A DNA stretch of 64,000 bases from Parvularcula sp. BBD 1991-13 (lineage in GTDB: Bacteria > Pseudomonadota > Alphaproteobacteria > Caulobacterales > Parvularculaceae): NCBI GenBank assembly GCA_001657385.1, contig LYSZ01000003.1, positions 129,001 through 193,000 on the forward strand. The letters run 5' to 3'. The position numbers and the translations under genes are program-made. The notes under the pieces were generated by a model. The model was not told the DNA's origin. It searched no databases and saw only the letters and a list, made by a program, of their open reading frames with translations. This document shows, piece after piece, positions 27,408 to 36,736 of this stretch (positions are counted from its first letter, which is position 1; every line of letters starts with the position of its first letter).

Positions 27408-28088
27408 ATGAGCGAACGCCCCGTCACCGATCGTGCTGCAATCGACGCCTGGTCGAAGACGCTTGGCCGCGCCATCGGCGGGCTTCGCGGCGCCGTCACC
27501 GCCAATCGCTGGCGCATCGTGCCGTTCGGCCCCATCCTTGACGCCCTCGGCGCCGAACAACCGGCGCGGGTCTTCGACATCGGCGGCGGCGAGGGGCTGC
27601 TTCTCTTTCTCGCGGACCGGGCGGGGCTTCTGTCCGCGGGGCTCAGCGTCGACGCCAACGCGCGCAACATCGCCTCGGGCGCGCGCGCCCTTCGCGAAAC
27701 CGGCGCGGAGCGGGTGAGCGTCCGGCATACCGATACGATTGATGCGTGGCCGGACGAACAGTTCGACGCCGTCACCATGATCGACGTGCTGCACCATGTC
27801 CCGCCGCAGGCGCAAGAGGCCTTCGTCGACGCCGCCTGCGCGCGGGTGCGCCCGGGCGGGCTCTTCATCTACAAGGACATGGCGGACAACCCTTTCTGGA
27901 TGGCCGCGGGCAACCGCTTGCACGATCTCGTCCTGGCCCGGCAATGGATCCATTACGCGCCCGTCGCCTCGGTCGAAGCCTGGACCGCGCATGCGGGTTT
28001 CGGCCTTGAGCGCTCGGAAGTTATCGACATCCTGTGGTACCGCCACGAACTGCGGGTGTTCAGAAAAGCGCCATCGCGCGAGGGATAA
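27408..28088 (+). CDS. SAM-dependent methyltransferase
   Basis: A 226-residue class I methyltransferase with motif I VFDIGGGEGLLLFLAD, acidic loop LSVDANARNI, and QFDAVTMIDVLHHVPPQAQE as motif II. It follows the EmrE-like gene by 38 bases and closes the polyprenyl-sugar group, so a sugar or lipid-intermediate substrate is plausible, but nothing in the sequence fixes it. Confidence 0.85.
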   Translation: MSERPVTDRAAIDAWSKTLGRAIGGLRGAVTANRWRIVPFGPILDALGAEQPARVFDIGGGEGLLLFLADRAGLLSAGLSVDANARNIASGARALRETGAERVSVRHTDTIDAWPDEQFDAVTMIDVLHHVPPQAQEAFVDAACARVRPGGLFIYKDMADNPFWMAAGNRLHDLVLARQWIHYAPVASVEAWTAHAGFGLERSEVIDILWYRHELRVFRKAPSREG

Positions 28089-28114
28089 AATCCGCGACCA
28101 GAAAGCGAAAGGGT

Positions 28115-28942
28115 TCAGGGGCTTCTGATCGCGGCCGCCGCAGAGCCGTCCAGCGGAACGCGCACGGCTTCGGCGAAGCTTCGATGATAACGCGGATGCT
28201 CCGTCCCCATCAGCCGGTCCCACCAGGTGAAGTAAAGGCCGTAATTCCACCCGGCCTCGGCATGGTGCAGGTCGTGATGGGTGACGGTCGTCATCCAGTC
28301 GAAGAGCGGCCGCCCGTTGCGGCGGCTCGGAAACAGCTCGTATCCGCAATGGCCGATGGCGTTGCGCGCCATCATGTGTGCGAGGAACAGGAAGATCGCC
28401 AGCGGCGCTGCGGGCAGGACCAGCAACGCAGCGGGCAGGTAGAGCGCATTGATCGCAGCCTCGCTCATGTCGAAGGAATAGGCGGTCCAGGGGCTGGGAT
28501 TGTACGACTTGTGATGGGTCCTGTGGACCCGGCGAAAGAGCCGCGGATGGTGGATCAGGCGATGGGTCCAGTAGAACCAGGCGTCATGCAGGACAATCAG
28601 CGCGACGACGCTGAAGGCGAAATACGCCCAGCCCCGCTCGCCGGGATCGAGGTAGACGTCGATCAGCCCGATCGACCGGAGATAGTACACAAGGAGCCCG
28701 TTCGCCGCGAAGACCGCCGCCGTGCGTACCGAGGTGAGCGCCTCCCGGCGCATCTGCGAGGCCGGCGGCGTCGAGGCGCGGATCTTGCGCTCGGCGAGCG
28801 CCGGGCCGAGCGCCAGCCACACCACGACGAAAACGCCGCCCGCGCCGATCAGGTAGCGCGCGAGATCGAAGCGGAAGATACGGCCGTAGATCGCGGCGAT
28901 CTCGATCAGCGCGGCGCCGTCGGGTATGGCGTGCCCGTCCAT
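28115..28942 (-). CDS. Sterol desaturase / fatty acid hydroxylase family protein
   Basis: About 275 residues from an ATG preceded by AAGGAG. Several membrane helices surround the di-iron histidine clusters: HDAWFYWTHRLIHH, HRTHHKSYNP and HDLHHAEAGWNYG, matching the H-x3-H, H-x2-HH and H-x2-HH pattern of the superfamily. It probably hydroxylates a lipid; hopanoid- or carotenoid-related substrates are possible given the rest of the window. It is convergent with the methyltransferase, and the AraC-type regulator on the same strand is its upstream neighbour. Confidence 0.88.
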   Translation of the reverse strand: MDGHAIPDGAALIEIAAIYGRIFRFDLARYLIGAGGVFVVVWLALGPALAERKIRASTPPASQMRREALTSVRTAAVFAANGLLVYYLRSIGLIDVYLDPGERGWAYFAFSVVALIVLHDAWFYWTHRLIHHPRLFRRVHRTHHKSYNPSPWTAYSFDMSEAAINALYLPAALLVLPAAPLAIFLFLAHMMARNAIGHCGYELFPSRRNGRPLFDWMTTVTHHDLHHAEAGWNYGLYFTWWDRLMGTEHPRYHRSFAEAVRVPLDGSAAAAIRSP

Positions 28943-29070
28943 GGGAACTCCTTCACACCTTTTTTCACGGATATTGCGGATGCAGGCATGGGACGGCCCC
29001 CTCGAAAAATCTCGCCGGCTTCGAAAAACCCTCGCCAGTTTCGGAATCGCCAAGGCTTTTTCAGAAATGA

Positions 29071-30174
29071 TCAGCCGCTTGAGGGGCCGTTCTTGCGGAA
29101 TTGCGTCGGCGTCAGGCCCGTTGCGTCCTTGAACGCCCGGTTGAAGGGCGCAACGGACCCGTAGCCGAGATCGAGCGCGATCTGCAGCACCTGTTTGCGG
29201 GCGTTCGCCGGGTCGGCGAGCGCCGCCTTGGCGTCTTCAATGCGACGGGCGTTGAGAAAGGCGGTGAAGTTGCGGAAGCCAAGCTCGCGATTGATAAGCC
29301 GCCGCAGGTGGTGCTCCGGCACGCCGACCGCCTCGGCGAGGCGCGCCACGGTCAATCCTTCCTCCCGGTAAATCTTCTCGTCCATCAGCGCGTTGAGCCG
29401 GTCGAACGCCGCGCGATCCGCCGGCGCCAAGATCGGACCGGTCCCCGACGACGGCAAGGCGGCGGCGGGCGGCCGCGCCGCGCCGACAGGCCCCAGGGGC
29501 CGCTCCGTGACGAAAAACGCCGGATTCACCGAAAGCAGCCAGAAGATGAAGAAGAACGCCAGGCCGAACAGCGCCGCTGCATGGAAAAGCGTGATCTCCT
29601 CGGGAAGGGCCGCGATATTGTAAAGATTCTCGCCGATCACGATTGCGATCCCGGCGGCGCCCACCATCAGCGCAAAGACGATGCGAAAGCGTCGGCGCGG
29701 CCCCACCAGGTCGCCGCTGCGGTCGCGCAGGGCGATCCAGATCGCATGGGCGAGCAACAGGACCGAAAGCGCGGCGTTTAGCGCCTGCTCGACGACGTCG
29801 CCGACGGGCGCACGCCAGACCGGCAGCGGCGCATGGAACAACGCGGTGAGCGCCAGCGGCGCCAGCTTGACCCGGTCCCAGACGAACTCGTCCTCAAACA
29901 GGGAGAGCGCGAACCACCAGAAGAAGACGATGTTGAAAACGGCGACGAACTCCGCCGCGTGCTCAAAGACGCCAAGCACCTCGAAATGATCCGCCGACAC
30001 CAGAACGTAGGCCGACGTCGCCGCAGCGAACAGCGCGCCCAGGATACGGGGCGTTCCCGGTGGCCGGCTGAACAGGAGCAGCCCGGCCAGCAGGATGTTG
30101 AGCCCCGCCGCGCCGCCGCGCAAGGCGCTTTCGATGATGTGCATGTCGTCCATGGCCGCCAAGAGACTGGGCAT
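29071..30174 (-). CDS. AraC family regulator with membrane N-terminus
   Basis: A 367-residue protein. The first 230 residues contain about seven hydrophobic segments (for example GLNILLAGLLLF, VFNIVFFWWFALSLF, LFGLAFFFIFWLLS). The C-terminal 100 residues are an AraC DNA-binding domain with GLTVARLAEAVGVPEHHLRRLINRELG and VLQIALDLGYGSVAPFNRAFKDATGLTPTQFRK. It probably senses a membrane or periplasmic signal and may control the adjacent lipid hydroxylase gene. The start at the first ATG is not strongly supported; ATG codons at residues 8 and 11 are alternatives. Confidence 0.88.
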   Translation of the reverse strand: MPSLLAAMDDMHIIESALRGGAAGLNILLAGLLLFSRPPGTPRILGALFAAATSAYVLVSADHFEVLGVFEHAAEFVAVFNIVFFWWFALSLFEDEFVWDRVKLAPLALTALFHAPLPVWRAPVGDVVEQALNAALSVLLLAHAIWIALRDRSGDLVGPRRRFRIVFALMVGAAGIAIVIGENLYNIAALPEEITLFHAAALFGLAFFFIFWLLSVNPAFFVTERPLGPVGAARPPAAALPSSGTGPILAPADRAAFDRLNALMDEKIYREEGLTVARLAEAVGVPEHHLRRLINRELGFRNFTAFLNARRIEDAKAALADPANARKQVLQIALDLGYGSVAPFNRAFKDATGLTPTQFRKNGPSSG

Positions 30175-30233
30175 GGCCCCGTCGCCCTGTCAACGCCGGA
30201 GCATCAACGCCCGGAATACAAACGCCCTGAGCG

Positions 30234-31529
30234 TCACCGCCCCGTCAGGGCTTTCGCCGCCGCGGCTTCGTGCATCTGGTGCCTGACAAAGGCCGGCAGC
30301 ACCGCCATGCGGTCTTTCGCCTCCAGCCCGTCCGCCAGACGAAAGATGTTGCGGTAGAAAAACGCCATCACGCCGAAGCCGTTCAGCGCCCGGAGGATAT
30401 CGATCGAAGAATTCGGCCCCAGGACGCCCGGCCCAATGCGCAGCCGCTTCTCGTAGGACGGGGCCGCGTCGACCTCGCCGCGCAGGAGCTTGCCCGGCAG
30501 GTCCGGATCGACGCAGAGCGGGCGCGCGATCCCGCAAACATCGCAGGCGCCGCCCGACAGCGCGTCCTCCATCCCTGCGCGGGAGCGAAAGCCCCCCGTC
30601 ACCATCAGGGGCATCTGCGCGACCCGGCGCATTTCCTCCGCATAGATCAGAAAATAAGCCTCGCGCTCCCGCGTCGTCTCACGCCTGGTCTCTTCGTGGC
30701 GCGCCTCCATCCCTTCGATGTCCATCATGGCCGGTTGTTCGTAAGAGCCGCCGGAGATCTCCAGAAGGTCGACGCCCGCCTCGTTCAGCCACTCCGTCAC
30801 CCGCAGGCTGTCCTCCGGCGCGAAGCCGCCCTTCTGGAAATCGGAGGAATTGAGCTTGACCGACACCGCATATCCGCTGCCGAGGCGCGCGCGCGTCTCG
30901 CGCACGACGCGCATCAGCAGCCGCGCCCGGTTTTCAAGCGGGCCGCCCCACTCATCCTCGCGCCGATTGACGAGCGGGCTCAGGAACGCCGAGATCAGAT
31001 AGCCGTGAGCGGCGTGAATCTGCACGCCGGTAAAGCCCGTCTGCTTGGCGATCGATGCGGCGTGCACGAAGCGCTCGATCACTTCCTCGATCTCGGCGCC
31101 GGTCAGGGCGCGCGGCGTTGCAAAAGTTCCGCCGGGCAGGTCGAGGTCGACCGCGGAAGGCGCGACCGGCTCGGTCGCGACGATCTTCGGCGTCTGGCGG
31201 CCGGCATGGGAAATCTGCATCCAGATATCGGCGCCGGCGTCCCGCGCCGCGCCGGCCCAGGCTTTCAGGGCGGCGATCTGTTCCTCCGATTGCGGACCGT
31301 CGATCGCGACATTGCCCGGCCGCTCCAGATAGCGCCGGTCGACCATGACGTTGCCGGTGACAAGGAGCCCCGCGCCGCCCTCGCCCCAGCGTCGATAAAG
31401 AGCCGCCAGGCGCGCGGTCGCCCGGTTGCCCGGATCGGCCAGCCCCTCGGTCATCGCCGCCTTGGCGATGCGGTTTTTCAGCGATCCCCCGCTGGGCAGG
31501 GACAGGGACCGGTCCAGAAGGCTAGTCAT
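30234..31529 (-). CDS. NADH:flavin oxidoreductase, old yellow enzyme family
   Basis: A 431-residue FMN-dependent oxidoreductase of the OYE/NADH oxidase family. It contains the TIM-barrel start LPSGGSLKNRIAKAAMTEGLAD, the QISHAGRQTP flavin loop, FTGVQIHAAHGYLISAFLSPLVNRREDEWGGP and LMVTGGFRSR for phosphate binding. It reduces activated C=C bonds in unknown substrates. It is divergent from the crotonase gene and faces no obvious pathway partner. Confidence 0.9.
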   Translation of the reverse strand: MTSLLDRSLSLPSGGSLKNRIAKAAMTEGLADPGNRATARLAALYRRWGEGGAGLLVTGNVMVDRRYLERPGNVAIDGPQSEEQIAALKAWAGAARDAGADIWMQISHAGRQTPKIVATEPVAPSAVDLDLPGGTFATPRALTGAEIEEVIERFVHAASIAKQTGFTGVQIHAAHGYLISAFLSPLVNRREDEWGGPLENRARLLMRVVRETRARLGSGYAVSVKLNSSDFQKGGFAPEDSLRVTEWLNEAGVDLLEISGGSYEQPAMMDIEGMEARHEETRRETTREREAYFLIYAEEMRRVAQMPLMVTGGFRSRAGMEDALSGGACDVCGIARPLCVDPDLPGKLLRGEVDAAPSYEKRLRIGPGVLGPNSSIDILRALNGFGVMAFFYRNIFRLADGLEAKDRMAVLPAFVRHQMHEAAAAKALTGR

Positions 31530-31627
31530 GAAAAGTGCTCATCTTTTTTCCACAGAACGCTTCAAAGCCGAGACTAGCGCTGATTCACCCGCTTGCATGC
31601 GCAAATCGCATCGGCGACAAAGCCCGC

Positions 31628-32491
31628 ATGTCCACCGAACCCGGAAAACCGGCCATGCCCGAAACCTCGGCGCGCAACGGCGACCAGGCGCCGCCGGTCC
31701 TGACCGCGACGGACGGGCCGGTCCATATCGTTACGATCAATCGACCGGAACGGCGCAACGCCGTCAACCGCCCGGCGGCGGCGGCGCTCGCCGAGGCGTT
31801 CAGGGCGTTTGACGCGGATCCGGCCCTCTCGGTCGCGGTCCTGACGGGCGCGGGGGAAACCTTTTGCGCCGGCGCGGACCTCAAGGCCGTCGCCGAGGGC
31901 GCGGGCAACCGGACGGCGCCGGACGGAGACGGCCCCATGGGGCCGACGCGCATGACGCTCTCGAAACCGGTGATCGCCGCGGTCGAGGGACACGCGGTTG
32001 CCGGCGGCCTTGAACTGGCGCTGTGGTGCGATCTGCGCGTCGCGGCGCGCGACGCGGTCTTCGGCGTTTATTGCCGGCGCTTCGGCGTGCCCCTGATCGA
32101 CGGCGGCACGGTGCGTCTGCCCCGGCTGATCGGCGCCTCGCGCGCCATGGACATGATCCTCACCGGCCGGGCTGTGGGCGCGGAAGAAGCCCATGACTGG
32201 GGCCTCGCCAACCGGCTCGCCGCGCCGGGGGAGGCGCTCGCCGCCGCGACGGCGCTGGCGCAGGCGCTGGCGATCCTGCCCCAGACCTGTCTTCGCAATG
32301 ACCGCGCCTCGGCGATGGCGCAATGGTCGCTCGCCGAGGCGCAGGCGATGGCCGAGGAATTCCGGCTGGGGCGACAGACCCTCGAATCAGGCGAAACGGT
32401 AGCCGGCGCAACCCGGTTCGCCGCCGGCGAGGGGCGCGGCGGCGTCTCGCTTTCCGCGCCCGGCCGCCCCGAACAGAAAAACGATCAGTAG
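31628..32491 (+). CDS. Enoyl-CoA hydratase/isomerase family protein
   Basis: A 287-residue crotonase-fold enzyme. The oxyanion-hole segments are GETFCAGADLKAVAEG and KPVIAAVEGHAVAGGLELALWCDLRVA, and the catalytic loop FGVPLIDGGTVRLPRLIG follows. The expected Glu in the first catalytic position is replaced in part by this FGVPL-DGG text, as in some family members of uncertain reaction. I start at the ATG at 31628; an earlier ATG at 31535 would add an unrelated N-terminus. It ends four bases before parE. Confidence 0.87.
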   Translation: MSTEPGKPAMPETSARNGDQAPPVLTATDGPVHIVTINRPERRNAVNRPAAAALAEAFRAFDADPALSVAVLTGAGETFCAGADLKAVAEGAGNRTAPDGDGPMGPTRMTLSKPVIAAVEGHAVAGGLELALWCDLRVAARDAVFGVYCRRFGVPLIDGGTVRLPRLIGASRAMDMILTGRAVGAEEAHDWGLANRLAAPGEALAAATALAQALAILPQTCLRNDRASAMAQWSLAEAQAMAEEFRLGRQTLESGETVAGATRFAAGEGRGGVSLSAPGRPEQKNDQ

Positions 32492-32495
32492 ACAT

Positions 32496-34505
32496 ATGAC
32501 CAGACCCTCATCCCGACGCGCCGCGAAATCCGACGACGACCTCTTCGGCGACTATTCCGCCAAGGACATCGAAGTCCTGGAGGGCCTGGAGCCGGTGCGC
32601 AAACGGCCGGGCATGTATATCGGCGGAACCGACGAAAAGGCCCTGCACCATCTCTTTGCGGAAGTTCTCGACAACTCCATGGACGAGGCCGTCGCCGGCC
32701 ACGCCACCCGGATCGAGGTGGAGTTGCACGAAGACGGCTATCTCAGCGTCGCCGACAACGGCCGCGGCATTCCCGTCGATCCGCACCCGAAATTCAAGAA
32801 AAAGTCCGCCCTCGAAGTGATCATGACGACGCTGCATGCAGGGGGCAAGTTCGAGGGCAAGGCCTATGTCACCTCCGGGGGGCTTCACGGCGTCGGCGTG
32901 TCGGTGGTGAACGCGCTCTCCAACGATCTGATCGTGGAGGTATGCCGCGCGAAAACCATGTGGCGCCAATCCTACGCGGAAGGCAAGCCGCGCACCAGGC
33001 TGGAAAAGGTCGGCCCCGCGCCGAACCGGCGCGGCACCTCCGTCATGTTCCACCCGGACCCGAAAATCTTCGGCGCGAAGGCCGCGTTCAAGCCGGCGCG
33101 GCTGTTCAGGATGGCGCGCTCCAAGGCCTATCTCTTCGGCGGGGTGGAAATCCGCTGGAAATGCGCGCCCGGTCTGATCAAGGACGATACGCCCGCTGAA
33201 GAAGTCCTGCGTTTCGAGCGGGGCCTTTCGGACTATCTGCGTTCGCTCGCCGGCGACAAGGCGACGGTGACGGACGATATCTTCTCCGGCAAGGTGGAGC
33301 GCAAGGAGACGCAGGGCCACGGCAACGTGGAGTGGGCCGTGTTGTGGGGCGCGGCCGGCTTCGGCGCCGGCAACGATATGTCTGACGGGTTCACCCACTC
33401 CTATTGCAACACCATTCCGACGCCGGAAGGCGGCACCCACGAGGCGGGCCTGCGCGCGGCGCTGACCAAGGGCTTGAAAGCTTACGGCGAGCTGGCGGGC
33501 GCGAAGAAAGTCGCCAACGTAACGCAGGAAGACGTTCTCGGCACCGCCGGCGCTCTTCTGTCCGTATTCGTCAGAAATCCCGAATTCCAGGGCCAGACCA
33601 AGGACAAGCTCGCCACCGCCGAAGCCCAGCGCATCGTCGAGAACGCGGTGCGGCCGGCGTTTGATCACTGGCTCGCCTCCAATCCGAAGGAGGCGGACAA
33701 CCTGGTGCAATGGGTGATCGACCGCGCCGACGAGCGTCAGCGCCGGCGCAAGGAAAAGGAAGTCTCGCGTCAGGCCGCAACGCGCAAGCTGCGCCTGCCG
33801 GGCAAGCTCGCCGACTGCTCGAACGCCAACCGTCTCGGCACGGAAATCTTTCTCGTCGAAGGGGACTCCGCCGGCGGTTCCGCGAAGCAGGCGCGCAACC
33901 GCGCGACGCAAGCGATCCTGCCCTTGCGCGGCAAAATCCTCAATGTCGCCTCCGCCGCCCGCGACAAGATTCTCGCGAACCAGGAAATCTCCGACATCAC
34001 GCAAGCGCTGGGCGCCGGTCTCGGTTCGAAATTCGACATCGAAAACCTGCGCTATGAAAAGGTCATCATCATGACCGACGCCGACGTGGACGGCGCGCAT
34101 ATCGCCGCGCTCCTGATCACTTTTTTCCATGAGGAAATGCCGGCGCTTATTCGCGAAGGGCGGCTCTATCTCGCACAGCCCCCGCTCTTTCGCCTGACCG
34201 CGGGCGGAAAATCCGTCTACGCCATGGACGAGGCGGCGCGCGACCGGCTGCTGGAGCGCGAGTTCAAGCCGAACCAGAAGGTCGAGGTGAGCCGCTTCAA
34301 GGGCCTTGGCGAAATGAACCCGGCGCAACTGAAGGAAACCACCATGAACCCGGAAACGCGAACCCTGGCCCGCGTGGTCATCGCCGAGGACAAGGGCGAG
34401 GACAGCGCCAGGCTGGTCGGCCGCCTCATGGGCAAAAAAGCCGAATCCCGCTTCCAGTTCATCCAGGAAAACGCGGCCTTCGTTCAGGATGCGCTGGATA
34501 TCTGA
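32496..34505 (+). CDS. parE: DNA topoisomerase IV subunit B
   Basis: A 669-residue GHKL ATPase/Toprim enzyme that decatenates chromosomes. It has VRKRPGMYIGGTDEKALHHL, LDNSMDEA, DNGRGIPVD, GGLHGVGVSVVNALS, the Toprim EGDSAGGSAKQARNR and metal-binding DADVDGAHIAALLITFF, then SRFKGLGEMNPAQL near the C-terminus. ParE rather than GyrB is indicated by the length and by the absence of the GyrB-type insertion. ParC is not in the window. Confidence 0.94.
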   Translation: MTRPSSRRAAKSDDDLFGDYSAKDIEVLEGLEPVRKRPGMYIGGTDEKALHHLFAEVLDNSMDEAVAGHATRIEVELHEDGYLSVADNGRGIPVDPHPKFKKKSALEVIMTTLHAGGKFEGKAYVTSGGLHGVGVSVVNALSNDLIVEVCRAKTMWRQSYAEGKPRTRLEKVGPAPNRRGTSVMFHPDPKIFGAKAAFKPARLFRMARSKAYLFGGVEIRWKCAPGLIKDDTPAEEVLRFERGLSDYLRSLAGDKATVTDDIFSGKVERKETQGHGNVEWAVLWGAAGFGAGNDMSDGFTHSYCNTIPTPEGGTHEAGLRAALTKGLKAYGELAGAKKVANVTQEDVLGTAGALLSVFVRNPEFQGQTKDKLATAEAQRIVENAVRPAFDHWLASNPKEADNLVQWVIDRADERQRRRKEKEVSRQAATRKLRLPGKLADCSNANRLGTEIFLVEGDSAGGSAKQARNRATQAILPLRGKILNVASAARDKILANQEISDITQALGAGLGSKFDIENLRYEKVIIMTDADVDGAHIAALLITFFHEEMPALIREGRLYLAQPPLFRLTAGGKSVYAMDEAARDRLLEREFKPNQKVEVSRFKGLGEMNPAQLKETTMNPETRTLARVVIAEDKGEDSARLVGRLMGKKAESRFQFIQENAAFVQDALDI

Positions 34506-34531
34506 CCGGCCCCTGACGAGGGAGGCGTGAG

Positions 34532-35344
34532 GTGAGTTATCTCGCCCTGATCGCCGTGGCGGCGGGGCTCGTCCTCGCGGCGTGTTTCATCATGAAAAAA
34601 CGCCGGCGGGCGCGGCTCCTCGCAACGCCGCTTTCCGCCGCGCGACGCCGCATTCTCCAGGCGCGCATGCCGCTATACGCGAAACTGCCGCCGGACTTGC
34701 GCGATACTCTCGACGGGCTCGTCAACCGCTTTCTCGACGAAGTGAAATTTTTCGGTTACGAGGGCGTCGAGATCACGGACGATATTCGCGTCACCATCGC
34801 GGCGCAGGCGTGCATTCTTCTCGTCAACAAGAAAAACCGCTGGTTTGCGTCCCTGAAAACCATTCACGTCTATCCGACAACCTTCCGCTCCAGGCTGAAA
34901 AGCGTCGCGGGTCATGTGCACACGTCGCGGCGCCAGAGCCGGCTGGGCGAAAGCTGGGCGAAAGGCCCCGTCGTCCTCGCCTGGGATCATGCGGCGTATG
35001 GCGCGTTCGCCCCGCATGACGGCCAGAACGTCGTGATGCATGAATTCGCGCACCAACTGGACGAACAGACCGGCGTGAGCGACGGCGCCCCGCTGCTCGA
35101 CGACGACCAGAGCGCCGGCGGCTGGGCGCGCGCCTTCCGGTCCGCCTACGGACGGCTGAGACGCGATGTCGAGACCGGCGCCGGGAACGTTCTCGACGCT
35201 TACGGCGCGACGAACCCGGCGGAGTTTTTCGCCGTCGCCACGGAAACGTTCTTCGAACGCCCGAACGATCTGCGCGCGCAGGAGCCTGAACTGTACAGGG
35301 AGTTATCGCAGTATTACCGGCTCGATCCGGCGGCGTGGGGATAG
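34532..35344 (+). CDS. MtfA-like zinc peptidase (M90 family)
   Basis: A 270-residue protein starting with GTG. It has an N-terminal membrane helix (LALIAVAAGLVLAACFIM), then a cytosolic part with the zinc motif HEFAHQLDEQTG, a downstream NPAEFFAVATETFFERP that supplies the third ligand, and RQSRLGESWAKGPVVLAWD, all typical of MtfA/M90 peptidases. E. coli MtfA controls the Mlc repressor; here the target is unknown and the membrane anchor is an addition. It follows parE by 26 bases. Confidence 0.85.
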   Translation: MSYLALIAVAAGLVLAACFIMKKRRRARLLATPLSAARRRILQARMPLYAKLPPDLRDTLDGLVNRFLDEVKFFGYEGVEITDDIRVTIAAQACILLVNKKNRWFASLKTIHVYPTTFRSRLKSVAGHVHTSRRQSRLGESWAKGPVVLAWDHAAYGAFAPHDGQNVVMHEFAHQLDEQTGVSDGAPLLDDDQSAGGWARAFRSAYGRLRRDVETGAGNVLDAYGATNPAEFFAVATETFFERPNDLRAQEPELYRELSQYYRLDPAAWG

Positions 35345-35447
35345 AGCGTGCCGCCGTAAAAGCGGGTCGTCGGTTTTGCGGTTCGCTGGCGCGCCCCATT
35401 TGAGAATCGAGCGCCAATGGTGAATCGCGCTGAACGCAATTGGCTCA
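35345..35447. repeat. Intergenic repeat element, copy 1
   Basis: About 100 bases directly after the peptidase stop, containing AAAAGCGGGTCGTCGGTTTT and ending GAACGCAATTGGCTC. It aligns along its length with 39759-39861. Both copies lie just downstream of a plus-strand gene, as expected for a dispersed alphaproteobacterial intergenic repeat. Confidence 0.7.
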
Positions 35448-35502
35448 GGACAAGGGGGCGCGGCCGGTCAGACTCAACGGACGTAAGCCGCCCTGCGCGC
35501 CG

Positions 35503-36696
35503 CTATTGAAACGCCTGCAACCCCGTCATCGCGCGGCCGAGGATAAGGGCGTGAATGTCGTGCGTGCCCTCATAAGTGTTGACGGTCTCCAGGTTCATGG
35601 CATGGCGGAGGATGTGGTACTCCTCAGAAATGCCGTTGCCGCCATGGATGTCCCGGGCCTGGCGCGCGATGTCCAGCGCCTTGCCGCAATTGTTCCGCTT
35701 CATGAGGGAAATCGCCTCCGGCACATAGGCGCCGCTATCGAGCAGGCGCCCGAGCTGCAACGCGCCTTGAAGCCCGAGCGCGATCTCGGTCGCCATGTCG
35801 GCGAGTTTCTTCTGGACGAGCTGCGTGCCGGCGATGGGCTTGCCGAACACCACCCGGTCCATGGCGTAGTCCCGCGCCGCGATCCAGCACGCTTCGGCCG
35901 CGCCCATGGCGCCCCAGGAAATGCCGTAGCGCGCCTTGTTAAGGCAGGAAAACGGCCCGCGCAGTCCCTTCACGTGCGGCAGCAGGTTTTCCTGCGGCAC
36001 GAACGCCTCGTCCAGGGCGATTTCGCCGGTGACGGACGCCCGCAAGGAGAGCTTGCCCTCGATCTTGGGCGTCGCAAAACCGTCCGTTCCCCGATCGACG
36101 ATGAAGCCGCGGATCTCGTCCTTGCCCTCGTCGTTGGCGAGCTTGGCCCACACCACGGCGAGATCGGCGATGGGGGAGTTGGTGATCCACATTTTCGCGC
36201 CGCTTAGGCGGTAGCCGCCGTCGGCCGGCGCGGCTCGCGTGCGCATGGCGCCGGGATCGGAGCCGCCGTCAGGCTCGGTCAGCCCGAAGCAGCCGACCCA
36301 TTCGCCGCTCGCCAGCTTCGGCAGGTATTTGCGTTTCTGTTCCTCCGTACCGAACGCTTCGATCGGATACATCACCAGCGAGGACTGCACCGACATGGCC
36401 GAACGGTAGCCGGAATCGACCCGCTCCACCTCGCGGGCGATGAGGCCGTAAGCCACATGGCTGGCGCCGCCGCCGCCATACTCTTCGGCGACGGTCGCGC
36501 CCAGCAACCCTTGCGCGCCCATTTCCGTCATGATCTCGCGGTCGAACCGCTCTTCGCGGTTGGCCGAGACGACGCGGGACATCAGCCTGTCCTGGCAATA
36601 GCCCCGCGCGGCGTCGCGGATCATGCGCTCCTCCTCGGAAAGCTGGGTTTCCAGCGACAGGGGATCGCGCCAGTCGAAGGTCTGTTTTTCGCTCAT
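35503..36696 (-). CDS. gcdH: Glutaryl-CoA dehydrogenase-like acyl-CoA dehydrogenase
   Basis: A 397-residue flavoprotein. [67 protein letters not shown] and [40 protein letters not shown] are characteristic of the GCDH branch, with the catalytic Glu in YEGTHD. It oxidises and decarboxylates glutaryl-CoA to crotonyl-CoA in lysine/tryptophan breakdown. The thiolase gene follows upstream on the same strand, 40 bases away, consistent with a shared degradation operon. Confidence 0.9.
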   Translation of the reverse strand: MSEKQTFDWRDPLSLETQLSEEERMIRDAARGYCQDRLMSRVVSANREERFDREIMTEMGAQGLLGATVAEEYGGGGASHVAYGLIAREVERVDSGYRSAMSVQSSLVMYPIEAFGTEEQKRKYLPKLASGEWVGCFGLTEPDGGSDPGAMRTRAAPADGGYRLSGAKMWITNSPIADLAVVWAKLANDEGKDEIRGFIVDRGTDGFATPKIEGKLSLRASVTGEIALDEAFVPQENLLPHVKGLRGPFSCLNKARYGISWGAMGAAEACWIAARDYAMDRVVFGKPIAGTQLVQKKLADMATEIALGLQGALQLGRLLDSGAYVPEAISLMKRNNCGKALDIARQARDIHGGNGISEEYHILRHAMNLETVNTYEGTHDIHALILGRAMTGLQAFQ

Positions 36697-36736
36697 CAGT
36701 CTTGCCTCGCTATCGCAGTGGCGAACTACAATGCCC

